Source: Lindgomyces ingoldianus (Eukaryota > Ascomycota > Dothideomycetes > Pleosporales > Lindgomycetaceae). From it: a stretch of DNA of 64,000 nt. Shown here in pieces: positions 23,435 to 35,375 of this stretch. Under the pieces are notes generated by a model. The model was not told the DNA's origin. It ran no database searches and saw only the letters and a program-made list of their open reading frames with translations. Numbering within the stretch: position 1 is the first letter of the stretch; each line of letters begins with the position of its first letter. The stretch covers positions 376,395-440,394 of the forward strand of contig NW_022985179.1 of NCBI RefSeq assembly GCF_010093535.1, read 5' to 3'. Made by a program: the position numbers and the translations under genes.

Positions 23435-25571
23435 TCAGATATGACTCTCCCATCCAATCCAGTCAAACATAGCATCTCCAAAGAAATCAGATGTCCATGC
23501 TTCTAAATCAATTGTCTGAGCATCATAGTTGCCGGTCTGTGGCGGACCCGATACCGGCGACGTCACGGCATGGTTGAAGAATGCATCCCAATGTAAAATA
23601 TTTCCGGTCGATGGCCAGGGATCAGGCAACGCTCCATTCGGAATACTTAGGCCTGGCGCAGCCTCACCAGCATGGGTTCCTATCGGGCACTAAATGTGAG
23701 TTACCACGATCTTGGTCTGAAGCGCTCAGATGCGTACGTACCTTGAGGGTGCATCACAGACTTCGCATGCTGCACAAAAGCCACAGCGATGCGCTCCAGC
23801 TTTGCCGCAAGCGAGTTCCACGAACTCATCCTACCCAGAAAGACTGGCAGTTGCTCCATAGCGGCCAGATTTTCCTGCTTCTCTTCCGGGTTGGCCTTCC
23901 CGTTCGAAACGATCTCGCCGAAGAGCTCCAGGAATGGGGTGAAAGGACCGCATAGTAGCTGCCATACAATACTGATATACGGTTCATCAAAGTCGACAAC
24001 CATGTACTTGAGTAAATGAAGCATCTGCTTTGATGAGTCGATGCATTGCGTCCTCATCTGGCTGGAGAACCTGGCCAAGAGAATGAGAAGATACAGATAT
24101 ATGAATCTTAAAGAGTGTAAACCAATATCAATGGAGGCTGCACTACGGGCGTTTAGGAAAGGTTTCTCTGTCACCGCAGCAGCCTCAAGAAGCTGGATGT
24201 ATTGTCAGCTGAGTGTCCCTTACCCTGCAATACGGTTACTACCCACCTCTCGTGCCTGACGATACCACGATTTCAGTTCCTCGCTTGCCACCTCGATACT
24301 TCGGATGTCCGGCGCTGCATCTTCGTAAAGACAGTTCCAGATATCACTCATTATACGCGTCAGCAACAACCTTTGGTAGAAGTAATGCGCTCCGAATAAT
24401 CCGGGGGCTCCGGCGGAGGTAGCCTGAGACTGGTAGGAATACAGCTGTTCGAGCGTCGGCAGACCAATCTCTCTCGCCATCGCCCGGTGGAAAGTTGGCG
24501 GTCGACCAAAGATGAGAGCCAACCCCTTGTCCAGCAAATTCAGATGCCAGAACAGCATAACCCGCCGCTCGTGGGTCTGAGCGTCGAGACGGCGATGGTT
24601 GATGCCCAATGCCTGCAGCATTCTACAGGCGTTTGTTGCTAGCATCCAACACAACGATGGAGTGGTAAACTCTTCCACAGTGCATGCTAGAAGAGTCAAA
24701 GCTTGGATATTCGCCTCGCTGGGCTCGAGAAAGAGTCTCACGTCATTTAGGGCAAGCCAGATATTGCGTCGGAGCTTTTTCTTGGTAGATTGGTTCGTGG
24801 GATCAGTGGAGGATATCATACTTAAAATGATGCTGTAATACATGACCAGCCAAGCTCGGTCATGCACTTGATCTGGGCGACATTCCCTTAAATGATCCAG
24901 CACTTCCAGAGGCGCCGAATTGAGCAAAGGGCGACCTTTGTCAAGTGCAGCGACAAATGCTGTTGCTAGAAGTATCAGCAGTAGTCTTGTTGAAACGAAC
25001 ATCTTTTGCGCTTACAATCGACCCAGGCAACAGTATGTTCTTCGAACAAGAAGAATCCGTTGCCAGTCTCTTCAAATTCCGAAGCATCGTGCCAGACCGC
25101 CGCGCAGGCCTCCGACAGAGATGAGAGCGCACCTAGAGGAATGTGTTTCGAGTAATCCACCCCATTTAGCCGTTCATGGGTCATTGCGATGTCAGTCGCC
25201 AGGTGAGACTGCAGATTACTGTCGTTTGCTGCTCCAGGAGGTCTACCACTGCCACCAGGAGTGTTGGGAGAGGACTGATTGGCGACAAGTGTTTCATGTT
25301 TCCGCTTCCTGTTCCGACGGATCACTCCAGATCGTGAGTAGTTGCAGGCAACGTTCTCGTCTTTACAGCGCAGACATCCGGGGCGTCCTCGAGAGCATGC
25401 AACCTATAGACTTGTCAAAACTCTTTCTCCCCGCTGTCTAGGTGGATAGATAGCCGCACCTTGCGGGATCGGCAGTTATCGCACTTTCATAACCATTCTA
25501 GTCAGTGCCTGATTTCAGAAGGTTAGCGATTGACAGAAGCTTACAGCATATGGAGCCAGGATCTCCGTCAT
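23435..25571 (-). CDS. Zn2Cys6 fungal-specific transcription factor, six exons
   Basis: Nuclear DNA-binding regulator of 617 residues. My model on the minus strand joins 25571-25545, 25483-25460, 25403-25016, 24965-24247, 24192-23742 and 23679-23435; introns are 61, 56, 50, 54 and 62 bp. The first three exons must be spliced to build the binuclear zinc cluster: cysteines at residues 10, 13, 20, 27, 30 and 37, in the pattern C-x2-C-x6-C-x6-C-x2-C-x6-C. A basic tail RRNRKRKHE follows. Exon 4 is the fungal-specific regulatory domain, with RRVMLFWHLNLLDKG and FGRP near residues 277-300. The last exon ends in an acidic/aromatic DWIGWESHI typical of this family's C-terminus. All exon phases fit; the least certain join is the GTGGGT donor at 24246. 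It is divergent from the monooxygenase gene 506 bp away, so that gene is its most likely target. Confidence 0.9.
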
Positions 25572-26077
25572 TAAGACGGTAGTTGGTTGAGATATGGAAT
25601 TGGGATAGTGCCGGAGGTTATGAGGAGGTTGGAGATGAAATGTGGATAGAGTTCGGAGGTTGTGAGGGGGTTTTTGGCCCGAGCCATCTATGGAGAAGGC
25701 CCCAGTGGAGCTTACGGGCCTTATTTCATTGGGCTTGGCAACAGATTCAAGTGTGGAAAACTGGCCTCGTTTCAGCTCTCATTATACGGATACAAGACTC
25801 GGGCATCATAAAATTGCGACTCGACAGATGAATTCCCAAACCACATTGTAATTATTATTTGCATCAAGCACGAACGGATTTTTCCATACGTGACTCAACC
25901 TATTGCTATCCGTGGTCGGAGCTTACGGAACTTATCTCGTTGGACGTCTGGCTCCCTTTCGAGCGAGCAAGTGCAAGACAAAACTGAGCCATATATAAAC
26001 AGGGCATTCGGCATAGAGACTTTTCAAAGCACACTGGACTCTCTAATTCCAGTAGACACATCCGATCTCTTTCCAAC
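25572..26077. promoter_or_regulatory. Divergent promoter between regulator and monooxygenase
   Basis: 506 bp shared by two genes pointing away from each other. A TATA-like TATATAAA at 25992-25999 lies 79 bp before the monooxygenase start. A 26-bp element, GGAGCTTACGG followed by CTTAT and TTGG, occurs twice in the same orientation at 25707-25732 and 25918-25943, with four mismatches. It ends in a reverse CCAAT-like box. These duplicated elements are candidate operator sites for the neighbouring Zn2Cys6 protein; that is inference. Confidence 0.6.
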
Positions 26078-27369
26078 ATGACTCCCCCAATTGCCATCCT
26101 CGGTGCAGGCCCAAGTGGCCTAACACTAGGCCGACTCCTACAAGTTGCCAACATCCCTTTCGTCATCTTCGAGCAAGACGAATCAGCAATTGCCGCGGCC
26201 ACTGTGGCCACCGGGCGAGGCGGCGCGCTCGACATTCATGCTGACTCCGGCCAGATCGCTCTCAAGGAAGCTGGCTTATTGGACCAATTTAAATCGATCG
26301 CGCGCTACGATGCGACAATCACGGTTGCTAATGCAAAGGGTAAAGTTTACCTCAAGGTCGAGCACGAGGGTGGTGATAACGACAAGCCGGAGATCGACCG
26401 CAGGGATTTAAGAGCTCTCTTAGTAAACTCTATTCCAGCGAACAGGGTCCAATGGGGCTTCAAGGTTCAGAGTGTGCAAAAAGAGACCGATGGGTCGATG
26501 TCCATCCACTTTCAAGATGGAAGGATTGAATCGGGTTTTAAACTCGTAGTCGGGGCGGACGGGATGTGGTCTAAGGTTAGAAGTCTGGTGAGTTGCCTGA
26601 ACATGCTTTTCCGAGAACCACTATTAACCCATAACAATGAACAGGTGACATCTGCCAAGCCCCAATACTCGGGCATATATTACTTGACGACGGCTATCCA
26701 ACCCGAGAGTCCTTTCCACTCCTCTGTTGTGTCGCTAGCCGGAAATGGTCTCTATATGGCTATTGGCGATGGGAAGCAAATTGTCATATTGAAACTAGGT
26801 GATGGTTCATATTACATTGGCTTTGGCCTACGCCTTCCGGAAAATTGGAGCTCGGAGCAAGCTGCTCTTATCAAGGACTCCTCAGCGCTCCGGCAATGGC
26901 TGCTGAGTGATGGCTTCGCCGACTGGCCGGAGGCCCATACGGACGTGATTCGACACAGTGACGGAGACTTTTATGTTTGGCCTCTATACGCTATGCCGAC
27001 GGAATCACTTTCGTGGCAAACTGTTCCTGGGGTTACATTGATAGGAGATGCTGCGCACGTAACGTAAGATACATTACCCTATCCTCCCTCCTAGCCGACA
27101 AGTGCCTCCGGCTGACTGGTGGGCTCGGTAGAACACCATTTGTCGGGGAAGGCGTTAACTGTGCCTTGTACGACAGCCTCCGGCTAGCCCAACAAATCAT
27201 CAAGCACGGACTGGATGATCTCCATCGTGCAGTGTCAGAGTACGAGGCATCAATGCTTCCTCGTGGGATTGATCTCATCGAGAGAAGTACGAAGAGTGGG
27301 GAACTTTACTTTGCGTCGGATGCACCTAAAGGTTGGCTCAAGACCTTTGCTGGGATTGACATTGCGTGA
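26078..27369 (+). CDS. FAD-dependent monooxygenase, TetX/aromatic-hydroxylase type
   Basis: Predicted flavoprotein of 388 residues that would use NAD(P)H and O2 to hydroxylate an aromatic or polyketide-like substrate; the substrate is not determinable. Exons 26078-26587, 26645-27063 and 27132-27369 join in frame (introns 57 and 68 bp, the second with GGCTGAC branch site). The FAD dinucleotide-binding loop GAGPSG is at residues 9-14. A GGALDIHADSGQ segment resembles the TetX region, and IDRRDLRALL follows. The second FAD motif GADGMWSKVR starts at 159, and the GD motif GDAAH at 304-308 runs across the second splice site into TPFVGEGVN. The first intron is a multiple of three without stops, so an unspliced reading would look open; splicing gives the conserved join. 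It has a TATA box and a dedicated divergent regulator. The length is normal for single-domain members, with no membrane segment. Confidence 0.92.
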
Positions 27370-28512
27370 AGATGCTCTAGGAGTTGGATGTTCGTTAGGA
27401 AGTAGCCCATACTTGTAGCAACTAGAGATTATTTAACCTACCTACTCTGGGAATCAACACTACTCAATATGCATTTTAGTGTATTTGACCTTAGTTTCAT
27501 CATTTAGAATGATTTGCCGGTCAACTTGTAAGGTTGGTGGCTGTAACTTTTGCTCTCCGTAGTGCAATGCTAGATATGAACTTGGGTACGTGACCCGTGG
27601 TCGGGAGGAGGTGTACAAGCGAAGAAGCAATGCAGTTGTGGAGAACCAGGCAGAGCCGTAGAAAGTGCATTAAAGGCTCGAAGGGCCAGAAACAGGTAAC
27701 CTTAACATAACGATGCGCGGGAAGGCTTTGGTAAGTTAGTCGCAAAACTATTACGCAGGTAAATAACCATCCTGCAGGGCTTAGCACAAGACGTTAGCAT
27801 AATAACACAATAGGACTTGAGAGGCGTTATTGACTAATGTGATCTTTGCTAGGTTCTTCAATCTTAAACAAAAGCTACGAACTTATGAATATTACTTAGC
27901 TATATATCTAATCTGCTAATTAAGCAGAACGCTACAGAAACGGAAGCAAGTTTAGCGAGGCAGAACAGGAACATAACGTAAGTGAATGTACGATACAGAA
28001 TTATTAGATTTCGAGGGGTAGGCATGGAAAAGCCGCTCCACTAATAATGGTGTAGCAGTCAGCACAAATAACAGGAGTAAAGACTTTCCTCCAACCTACG
28101 GCAAAAGAGTTCTAACGATACTAACTGTTTCCTTGATTTTAGGAACAATGCGGCGGAGCCCGCCCTTCAGCCTCCCTTTCAAAATTCCCAATAAGCATGG
28201 TGTAAGTGGCTTGGTTCCATATTCTATATTTGCATCATACGGACTCCTCAAGCCTTTGTTTCATGTCCCACAACAAGCCAGGGAGAAGAATCAAATGTCC
28301 GTACGTGCAGAAATGGAGCTTCTGAGCAGGGCTGAGAGGCTGCATCAGGTTTGTCGATCTTTTCTTGGCCATGATTAATCACAGGTTAGGCTTAGCGTTG
28401 GTGGCCTGAAAGAATGGTTGGCGGTATGATTGGCCAGTTTTACTGAAGCCACGTCAATGGAGTGAATTTACCGCTTTGGGGTGTAGTGGTTCTTGAAGAG
28501 AAGGTTTTTGGG
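27370..28512. other. Intergenic region between monooxygenase and RTA1 genes
   Basis: About 1.1 kb. Open stretches at 27521-27787 (minus) and 28133-28378 (plus) show no family resemblance and start in atypical contexts. I see no gene, RNA or repeat here. Confidence 0.5.
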
Positions 28513-28520
28513 TATATAAG
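28513..28520 (+). promoter_or_regulatory. TATA box of the RTA1-like gene
   Basis: TATATAAG lies 123 bp before the ATG at 28643, followed by a leader that includes a T-rich stretch near 28604. Confidence 0.5.
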
Positions 28521-28642
28521 AATGCGCCGAAGCAGTCCAGAAGGGATGGTCTATAGACAAGCTCGAACTACATTTTGATATCTCTTCGATCACACCGTGA
28601 GATTTTTTTTCATTTGGTCCTCAAGGAGTAGTACTACGAGAC

Positions 28643-29805
28643 ATGTCCAACGGAAAGCCTGGTATGTATTCTGCGACTTCTCATCAGATATTGCTAACAG
28701 TTTTAGTTGACGGGAGCGTCTATATATACGCTCCGAATAAGATTGCCCCAGTTTTCTTCGTGGTTGCATTTGCGACTTCAGGACTCTTCCATCTCTGGCA
28801 ATGTTTGTATGTATCAGCAGTTTTTGCGATCATGAATAATGAAACCTGACGATTTATCATGCTAGTCATTACCGATGCTTCAAAGTAACATCCTACCATT
28901 GGATTTGCTGCCTCTTCTTTGTTGTCGGCTTCATAACGCGGGAGTATGGCGCGTTTAACTACGAAAACCTTCCTGTGTACATCGCCAGCCAAACATTCAT
29001 CTACATGTCTCCGTAAGCATACACATCCTCCCAGCATTCTATTTACTCATGGGGAACTCACAGGCCCCTTCTTGAGCTCGCAAACTACCACGTCCTCGGC
29101 CGCCTCCTATACTATATACCCTACTTCGCACCACTCCACCCAGGCCGTGTCCTCACCACCTTCGGTTCCCTGTCCACGCTCGTTGAAGTTACGAACGCAA
29201 TCGGCATATCCTACATCGCTAACACCTCGCTGCCTGAGAATCTCACCAAGCTCGGGCATATCTTAATGAAGACCTCACTTATCCTCCAGCTCATCGTCAT
29301 CGCGCTTTTCGTTGTGCTTGCAACTATGACGCACCGTCGCTGCCTCAAAGCCCGCTACGGCAGCCGCGGTGTCGAGGACCTACTTCTAACACTGTACGTC
29401 AGTACAGGCATTATCTTCATCCGCACCATCTACCGCACCGTGGAGCACTTCGCATTCTTAGACATCCGCACCGGCCCTACATTCGACCCAGCCAAACTCA
29501 GTCCCATCTTGCGATATGAGTGGCTCTTCTATGTCTTCGAAGCAAGCGTCATGCTCGTCAATGAAGTGTGGTGGAATATGAGACATCCGAGGAGGTATCT
29601 TCCGCAGGATTATCGCGTTTATCTTGCACAGGATGGACAGACTGAGATTCAGGGCCCGGGTTGGGATGACGAAAGGTCGTGGGCTATGACGTTTTTCGAT
29701 CCGTTTGGCATGATGGGTAAAGGGAAAGGGAAGGATAAGGAGAAACGTAAGGAGTTTTGGGAGATTAATGGGTTTGATAATGGACAATCTGGGATGGAGG
29801 TCTGA
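28643..29805 (+). CDS. RTA1-like seven-transmembrane protein
   Basis: Integral membrane protein of 335 residues of the RTA1/RTM1/RSB1 family, which in yeasts is linked to lipid handling and resistance to toxic compounds. Exons 28643-28661, 28707-28806, 28866-29012 and 29064-29805 join in frame (introns 45, 59 and 51 bp). Family signposts are YIYAPNKIAPVFFVVAF at the first membrane span, FHLWQC at its end, FITREYG, and FIYMSPPLLELANYHVLGR made by the third splice. Further on come RTIYRTVEHF and YEWLFYVFEASVM with VWWNMRHPRRYLP near the C-terminus. The tail after about residue 290 is charged and contains a KGKGKDKEKRK run, as expected for a cytoplasmic end. It is co-oriented with the following regulator gene 600 bp away. 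The exact transported or sensed molecule is unknown. Confidence 0.92.
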
Positions 29806-30404
29806 GATGATGGAATTACGTAGAGGATGTCTTATTTTTGTACAACAGAACATTGTGACGAGTGTATGAATAGAAAGTCGTCATTGCATTTGATTGTTGC
29901 TACACTCAGATCCTTAGGCGAGCATAGCTGCAAGCAAATTCATAACCCTTCCGAGCGTCTTCAGCAGGCACCAATTGTATAAGTCATCGACAGTCTAGTA
30001 GCGAAAACTTAAAATTGAGATGAAAGGGCTGCCAAGCTTTTGCATCCGGTCGAGTTTCAACCCAATCCCGATTATAGCAGCCGATGAAGACCATAAACTC
30101 GCCACGCTTACGGCCGGTCGGTCGTCCCGATAAGCTGTAACACAAAGGAACTGTCAATCCTTTGATACCTTCTCCCAGGACAAAGCGGCGAGTTTAGAGT
30201 CATCTTGTGCGGTTTTCAGACGTCAGCCGCGCCGAGCAAGGCTGAGTACACAGCCACCTTTGCCACTTTCCCGACGGAAAAGGAAAATACCACGCAGACA
30301 CAATCCGCCCCCAAAACCGGACAACTCATACTCGCGTATATACATGCAAAGTTGCATGGGAAAGACACTCATGACATCCTGCATATGCTACTCTTTATCC
30401 AAAA
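29806..30404. other. Intergenic region upstream of the second Zn2Cys6 gene
   Basis: About 600 bp with no gene. A TATATAC at about 30335 lies some 70 bp before the next start codon and may serve as its TATA element. Confidence 0.45.
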
Positions 30405-32121
30405 ATGGGCGACCTCGTAATTCTTCCCGGCAAAGGGAGTGAGGAGGCTAGTGTGCACGCGGAGAGCGGCCCGAGGCGACAATGCTGGGAGTGTGTACGT
30501 CGGCGACTCGTGTGTGATTATGGGAAGCCGTCATGCAAGAAGTGCGAGAAGGCTGGCGTAGACTGCCCTGGGTATAGTGAAAAGAAGCCCCTCAAATGGG
30601 TAGCCCCCGGGAAGGTGACTTCCCGAACCCGACGGCGGAAAAGTCCTCCTAGGAAGAAAGAGAATCCGACCAAAGAGCAGACGCATGATATCAAGCTTCT
30701 AGAAATTGCCGGCAAAACGTGTGTAGAATCGATCTCTGCTGCAATGTTGAGGGTCGATGAAACGAGTGCGATCGTTCACGCGATACACTACTGTAAGTCA
30801 TTCATTTCTCTAAGGACAAGAATACTAGTCTAACTTGGAGGCTACCAGACAACACCCAGGTCTTCAACGATATGATGCCTGTCAGTAAAATGGCTCCAAA
30901 CAGCCCGTATTTAGTATTCATCCCTCTTGAGATGGTCCACTACTATTCCGACTGCATGCGCAATATTATGGTCTGTATTGCCATTGGTCACGCCATCCAC
31001 CGTCTCCCACGGCCATCCAATAACTGCGCACTCACATATGCCTGGTCACGTCTCTACCACTACCGAGGCCTAGCAATCCAAGAATTGAGCCAGGCAATCG
31101 GCAATGAAACGAAACGGACTAAGTTGCAAACCTTTGGTGGAATTTTCATGCTCATGGTTGCAGAGGTATGTTGTGGCTTTGGTTTGGGGGAGAGTTCTAG
31201 AGGTTTCGTACAGAGTTTTGCTGACGTCAGCATAGTTACGGCATTTGTCTTCAGATTGGCGACATCATTTTGAAGGAACGATGCAGTTGATACAGATTCG
31301 TGGTGGGCTGCGGAGGTTCCTCGACGATGCGCCCACCATGAAGTGGTGCGTTCTTTACTTCATAATGTAAGTCCACTTGCCGCTATAATATGTTTTCATA
31401 TCATCCAAAATCTCAGGTATACTCACTTTGGCAAAACTCTAGTGTCGCCGTTCTCGGAAACACGACAAGCCCGTCTTCAGACCAAATCCCGACATCAATA
31501 CGTGGGTTCGTCGAACTGATAGCTGAGTTGTACCCGGAAGGATTCTATCCAACCGTCCTCTGTCCCCCTCCTTTATTCCTCCACATCATCGCCATCAGCC
31601 ATCTCCGAGACGAAGCTTCGACCGCATTGTTCATTGACAAATCCATGCAATCCGCAGCCGAAGAACTTCTAAGACAAATCAACACCTTCTCTCCAGAAGA
31701 ATATGCCGCCACCCAAGACTTCGGGCAGGAAGAGTGGCTTCTTTTATCCCGCATCTATCAGTCTGCAGTAGCGTTATACTGTATTTCATCACTCCAAAGT
31801 CTCTTCGTCCTTCCCTTCACCCCCCAATTACGAATCGCACGGACTGCACATAAGACCTCCCTCTTCACCCTTCTCAAGAAGGCAATGGCGTCTCCAGTGA
31901 CGAAAATATGTATGCTATGGCCGTTAATCGTGGCAGGGGTAGAAGCCAGAGATGCTAGTCTAGATGTAAAGTTGTGTATAGGCCATGGATTAGAGGAAAT
32001 GAGTTGGCAGCAGGGAACTACGATGCCGTTGTATGGCCTTCAGGTTTTAAAGAATTTCTGGGACAGTGGGAAAACGGAATGGGACGAGTGTTTCCATAAA
32101 CCATTTGCTTTCGTTATATAA
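30405..32121 (+). CDS. Zn2Cys6 transcription factor with Fungal_trans_2-type domain, four exons
   Basis: Nuclear regulator of 504 residues. Exons 30405-30792, 30849-31165, 31236-31366 and 31443-32121 join in frame (introns 56, 70 and 76 bp). The N-terminus has the zinc cluster with cysteines at 27, 30, 37, 44, 47 and 54, followed by a basic linker (TSRTRRRKSPPRKK). The second exon gives YYNTQVFNDM and a hydrophobic stretch. The third restores LRHLSSDWRHHFEGTMQL and IQIRGGLRRF, characteristic of the PF11951-type regulatory domain. The fourth resumes at VAVLGNTTSPSSDQ. These motifs are split across frames in the raw sequence and only splicing reunites them, which supports the model. It lies directly downstream of the RTA1 gene, in the same direction. 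Target genes are unknown. Confidence 0.9.
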
Positions 32122-32517
32122 GCGACTGGTGAGTTGCACCGCTGGCAAGCATAGGTGGCTGATGTTTCCTTTCCTTCAGGTGCGTAGTACGTCACCAAAC
32201 CCTCTCAATTAAACTCATTATTCTCTGTTTGTGATGGCTTAACACGCCTGATTGGCTATAAACGACCTCCGAACGCGTCTTGTTGTCCCCCTACGATAGC
32301 CTAGAAGAGCAATGGAAAGATCATCACTGTCAATTCTGGAGAAAAATACGAAAAGGTGTTGATTTGCCGGCTTTCCCGCATGTGAATTTCTTGTCAAGAA
32401 TGCCGAAGAAGCCTGTTCAACCCGCAGACCCTGTTGCAAGTGATAAAATGTCAACCTCCTACCAAGCAGAGCAGAAAATTATATATAGGCGGATAAAATG
32501 TATGTGCAACAGACCCG
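32122..32517. other. Intergenic, no gene seen
   Basis: About 400 bp after the regulator, with short overlapping open frames on both strands and no recognisable motif. Part may be a decayed upstream portion of the following pseudogene. Confidence 0.4.
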
Positions 32518-33067
32518 TCTTCCTCTGTCATCGTTAACTACCCCGCGCTACCAGATCTACATCAAGAAGATACTGCAGATGCCGCGAATTATTCAGGCCT
32601 CCGAATGGTTGAGTGTAATCACCGCTATATCTCTGACGAGATAGCATCAGCATATGCGGGTCATAGCCTAGGCTTTTACGATAAGACAACGAGAAGAGAC
32701 GTACAAAGCAAGAGCTTGATCTTCTAGTACGCCAGACACTACTAGTTAAGCACACCGAAGCTGCCTACCTTCACTTGGCAAAGTCATGCGCGAAGCGTAC
32801 GGCGTACGCTGGCGCAACCTGTATATAACAGCTTCCATTGAACTGGGGGGCGCTGGGTCTCCGAGGATGATAATGACACAAGAAATACGATCGTTTCCGC
32901 TGCCTCCAAAAGTGATCACAGTCATAGTGACTAGTAGTCCTAGAAGTGTCAATATTTCTGGCACACAGAAAGTCATCAAAGTTGCTGTGGAGGATCTGGG
33001 CTTCGAGGTTGATATGTTAAACTCTAGCCCTAACTTCATCGCCGCTAGAGGGGCTGGATTAGCTTGA
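32518..33067 (+). pseudogene. Decayed gene resembling fungal actin-like (Hsp70-type) ATPase proteins
   Basis: Three plus-strand frames carry consecutive, protein-like segments. From 32518 the frame reads VIVNYPALPDLHQEDTADAA and then YISDEIASAYAGHSLGFYDK before TAG. A second frame near 32720 gives TLLVKHTEAAYLHLAKS. A third from 32786 gives MREAYGVRWRN and ends IAARGAGLA at 33067. The order (Ala-rich helix, E-x-A-SAYAGH, then a final ARGAG) recalls the C-terminal half of the actin-fold ATPase proteins expanded in filamentous fungi. The phosphate-binding N-terminal half is not visible. Frameshifts and stops show it is not functional. The family call is tentative. Confidence 0.4.
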
Positions 33068-33989
33068 TGGGCCTTATCACTGACCAAACAAGCATACCTC
33101 TGATGTGGGGCCCTGGTTCTTTGTCATTGGATGGAAATCTCATCGGAGGTGTTCTACCGCACGTGTTTGCTGCGTTACACGTGACGTAGCGTCTCACCCG
33201 ATTTGAGTTTTTGCTTTGCACTGATTACTGATTGGAACTAGCGGTTTCCTCATTAAGACTGGCGCATCTCTGCATGGTATATATCCACCTCGGAGCCACT
33301 CCAGCTCCTCAAACCTTACACAATCGCTCCATCTACCTAGTCTAGCTCTCGCTACCTTCGACCCCTCACATATATATACCCTCTATCCATCATCTCTAAC
33401 CGTGTGAGTGTTTCAGCAGGGAGACTCCCTGCTTTTAGGCAAGTGCGCCCAACATTAAGAAATATATGAAGCTTTTGGGAGCGCCAATCTCATGAGGACT
33501 GAGGTGAATGCTAAAAGGAGTGTACCTAGGGGTCTACTGAGGTAATGGAGGAAACTGGGCAGTATGTAACAAGGGCGAGCCGCAGTGGTGGGTGGATACG
33601 AGCAGATGGAGCTCTCCGGGCTGAATAACTGCAAACAATATAGCCAACGATGCTAAATCTGTCGCTAACCCATGTGTCTTTTCCGCGCTCGCTTTATCTT
33701 CCCCTGCTTTCATCTGCTTTCATCTTCGACATGGTCCAGTGCTATTATTATGTCTACGCTATTACATTTATAGTTGAAGGGTACCTTGAATGGTCCATAT
33801 CATTTCACTAGGACTTAAAACACCCATTGCGAATACTTGCGATGGCATTTCAGTGACCAACCTACACTTCAGATAAACGCAATTAGAACAAGAGCTGCAT
33901 GCAAAATCCCCAATATGTTATTAAATCGTAGGGGTAATTTCTTGATTAGTGTTGAGGAGCGCTGTGAGCCTGTAGCCTAGTAACGCTTC
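33068..33989. other. Intergenic region with promoter-like sequence but no reading frame
   Basis: About 920 bp. TATATAT at 33278-33284 is followed by a pyrimidine-rich leader-like stretch to about 33400, as in fungal promoters. No credible open frame follows. A perfect 19-bp palindrome, AGCAGGGAGACTCCCTGCT, lies at 33415-33433. It ends at the target site of the next transposon. Confidence 0.5.
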
Positions 33990-34013
33990 CTCTTTGCCAG
34001 AGTTGGCAACAAT

Positions 34014-34135
34014 CAAGTTAATTAAGTTAGGGTGAATTGCTTAATTAATTAACAGATCTAGCATGTTTTAATTAACTTAATTAACTTAATAGCACAAATA
34101 AAGCTTAACTTAATTAACTTAATTAACTTAATTAA
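34014..34135. repeat. Subterminal TTAATTAA-rich repeats of the transposon, left side
   Basis: Several head-to-tail copies of CTTAATTAA/GTTAATTAAG within the first 140 bp of the element. A matching cluster lies at about 42527-42665 near the other end. Subterminal repeats of this kind often bind the transposase of hAT elements; here that is inference. Confidence 0.65.
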
Positions 34136-35375
34136 TAGATTACATAGTAAATTAACTACTATATATCTTATAGATAGTCTCTAGGTCTTTAGGAGAGATA
34201 GTGTTACTACGTGGACTTTTTACTAACTTTGTAGGCTTTAAGCTAAGGCGCTTCTAACTACATAGGCTTTGTAGAGCAGAGAGGAGGTCTGCCTTTATGC
34301 AGAGACGCCTTATTTCTAGTAAATTACCTAGCTTAGAAAAGGTCCTCTTATAATTAGTAGCTACTATAAGAATGCTAAGAATTATAAGGGTAAAGTATAA
34401 TAAAATAAAGTACTTATTAGCCTTTTTTATTTAGTACAGAATTAGGTTACATGTAAATAGGGACTTTTTTAGTATAAGTAACTTAATTATCTAGCGCTTA
34501 AACTTATTATAGTAATAAGTTAAGCAGGTGTTGTTACTTTATAAAGTAGCTCTTATAAAATCTAACTAGCTTCTAGCTAGCTCTGTACATGCCTTCTTTA
34601 GTAGAGGCTCTAGAGTACTAATAAGAGAGGCAGCGTCTTTAAACTCTACTTATAAGTGTTAAAAGCTAAAGTAGCAGTTGTCTAGCTAGCCTTTATATAT
34701 GTAAAGTTTTTTATAAAGCTTCTTATTATAATTAAAAGGCACTACTTACACTTTATCTATGTAACTTTTTATGTGTAGGTAGAGATAGTAGGCAGTGTAA
34801 TAAGCTAAAGTGTCTTTTAACTTATATATATAATTAATAATCTTAATATAAGCTATATTATAAGTAGCTTAAATGTAGTTCTTTAGAGTGTTAACATTAT
34901 TAAAGTTAATGTTATTATACTAAAAGAGCATCTTGTTAAGGGTAGTTACAAGCTAATTAAGTGTAAAAAGCACCTCCTAGATAGCGCCTAACATGCTAGC
35001 TACGCCCCTGCTTTTTATACAGGTAGTAGCCTTTTTAAAAGGCTGTAGAATTTTTTAGTACTTTATAATTATTACTTAATTCTTAGCAAAGAGGCTATCT
35101 TTTTTAATAAACTAGCACTTTTTAAGATTACTAAGTTAAAAGCATTAATAAAAGCTTTAGTAATAATATTTAATAAGCTTATAGCTAATATACTTATTAA
35201 AAGGCATGTAAAGCTTAAGTGTGTGTATAAAATAGTTATAATAAAAGTTTTACTTTATTTTTACTAGTTTAATAATTTTTAGTGTTTTAACCTTATAATC
35301 TAGCTCTAATTAAGTGTTGTAAGTTATCTAGCACTATTTAAGAAGCTAGCAGGCTTGCGGCGTATAGATAGAGGC

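Noticed and set aside
24920..25441. Plus-strand 173-codon frame opposite the Zn2Cys6 gene
   Set aside because: It is antisense to spliced exons carrying an intact zinc cluster; a shadow frame.
27521..27787. Minus-strand 88-codon frame after the monooxygenase
   Set aside because: No motif, no promoter context and no splice partners; probably chance.
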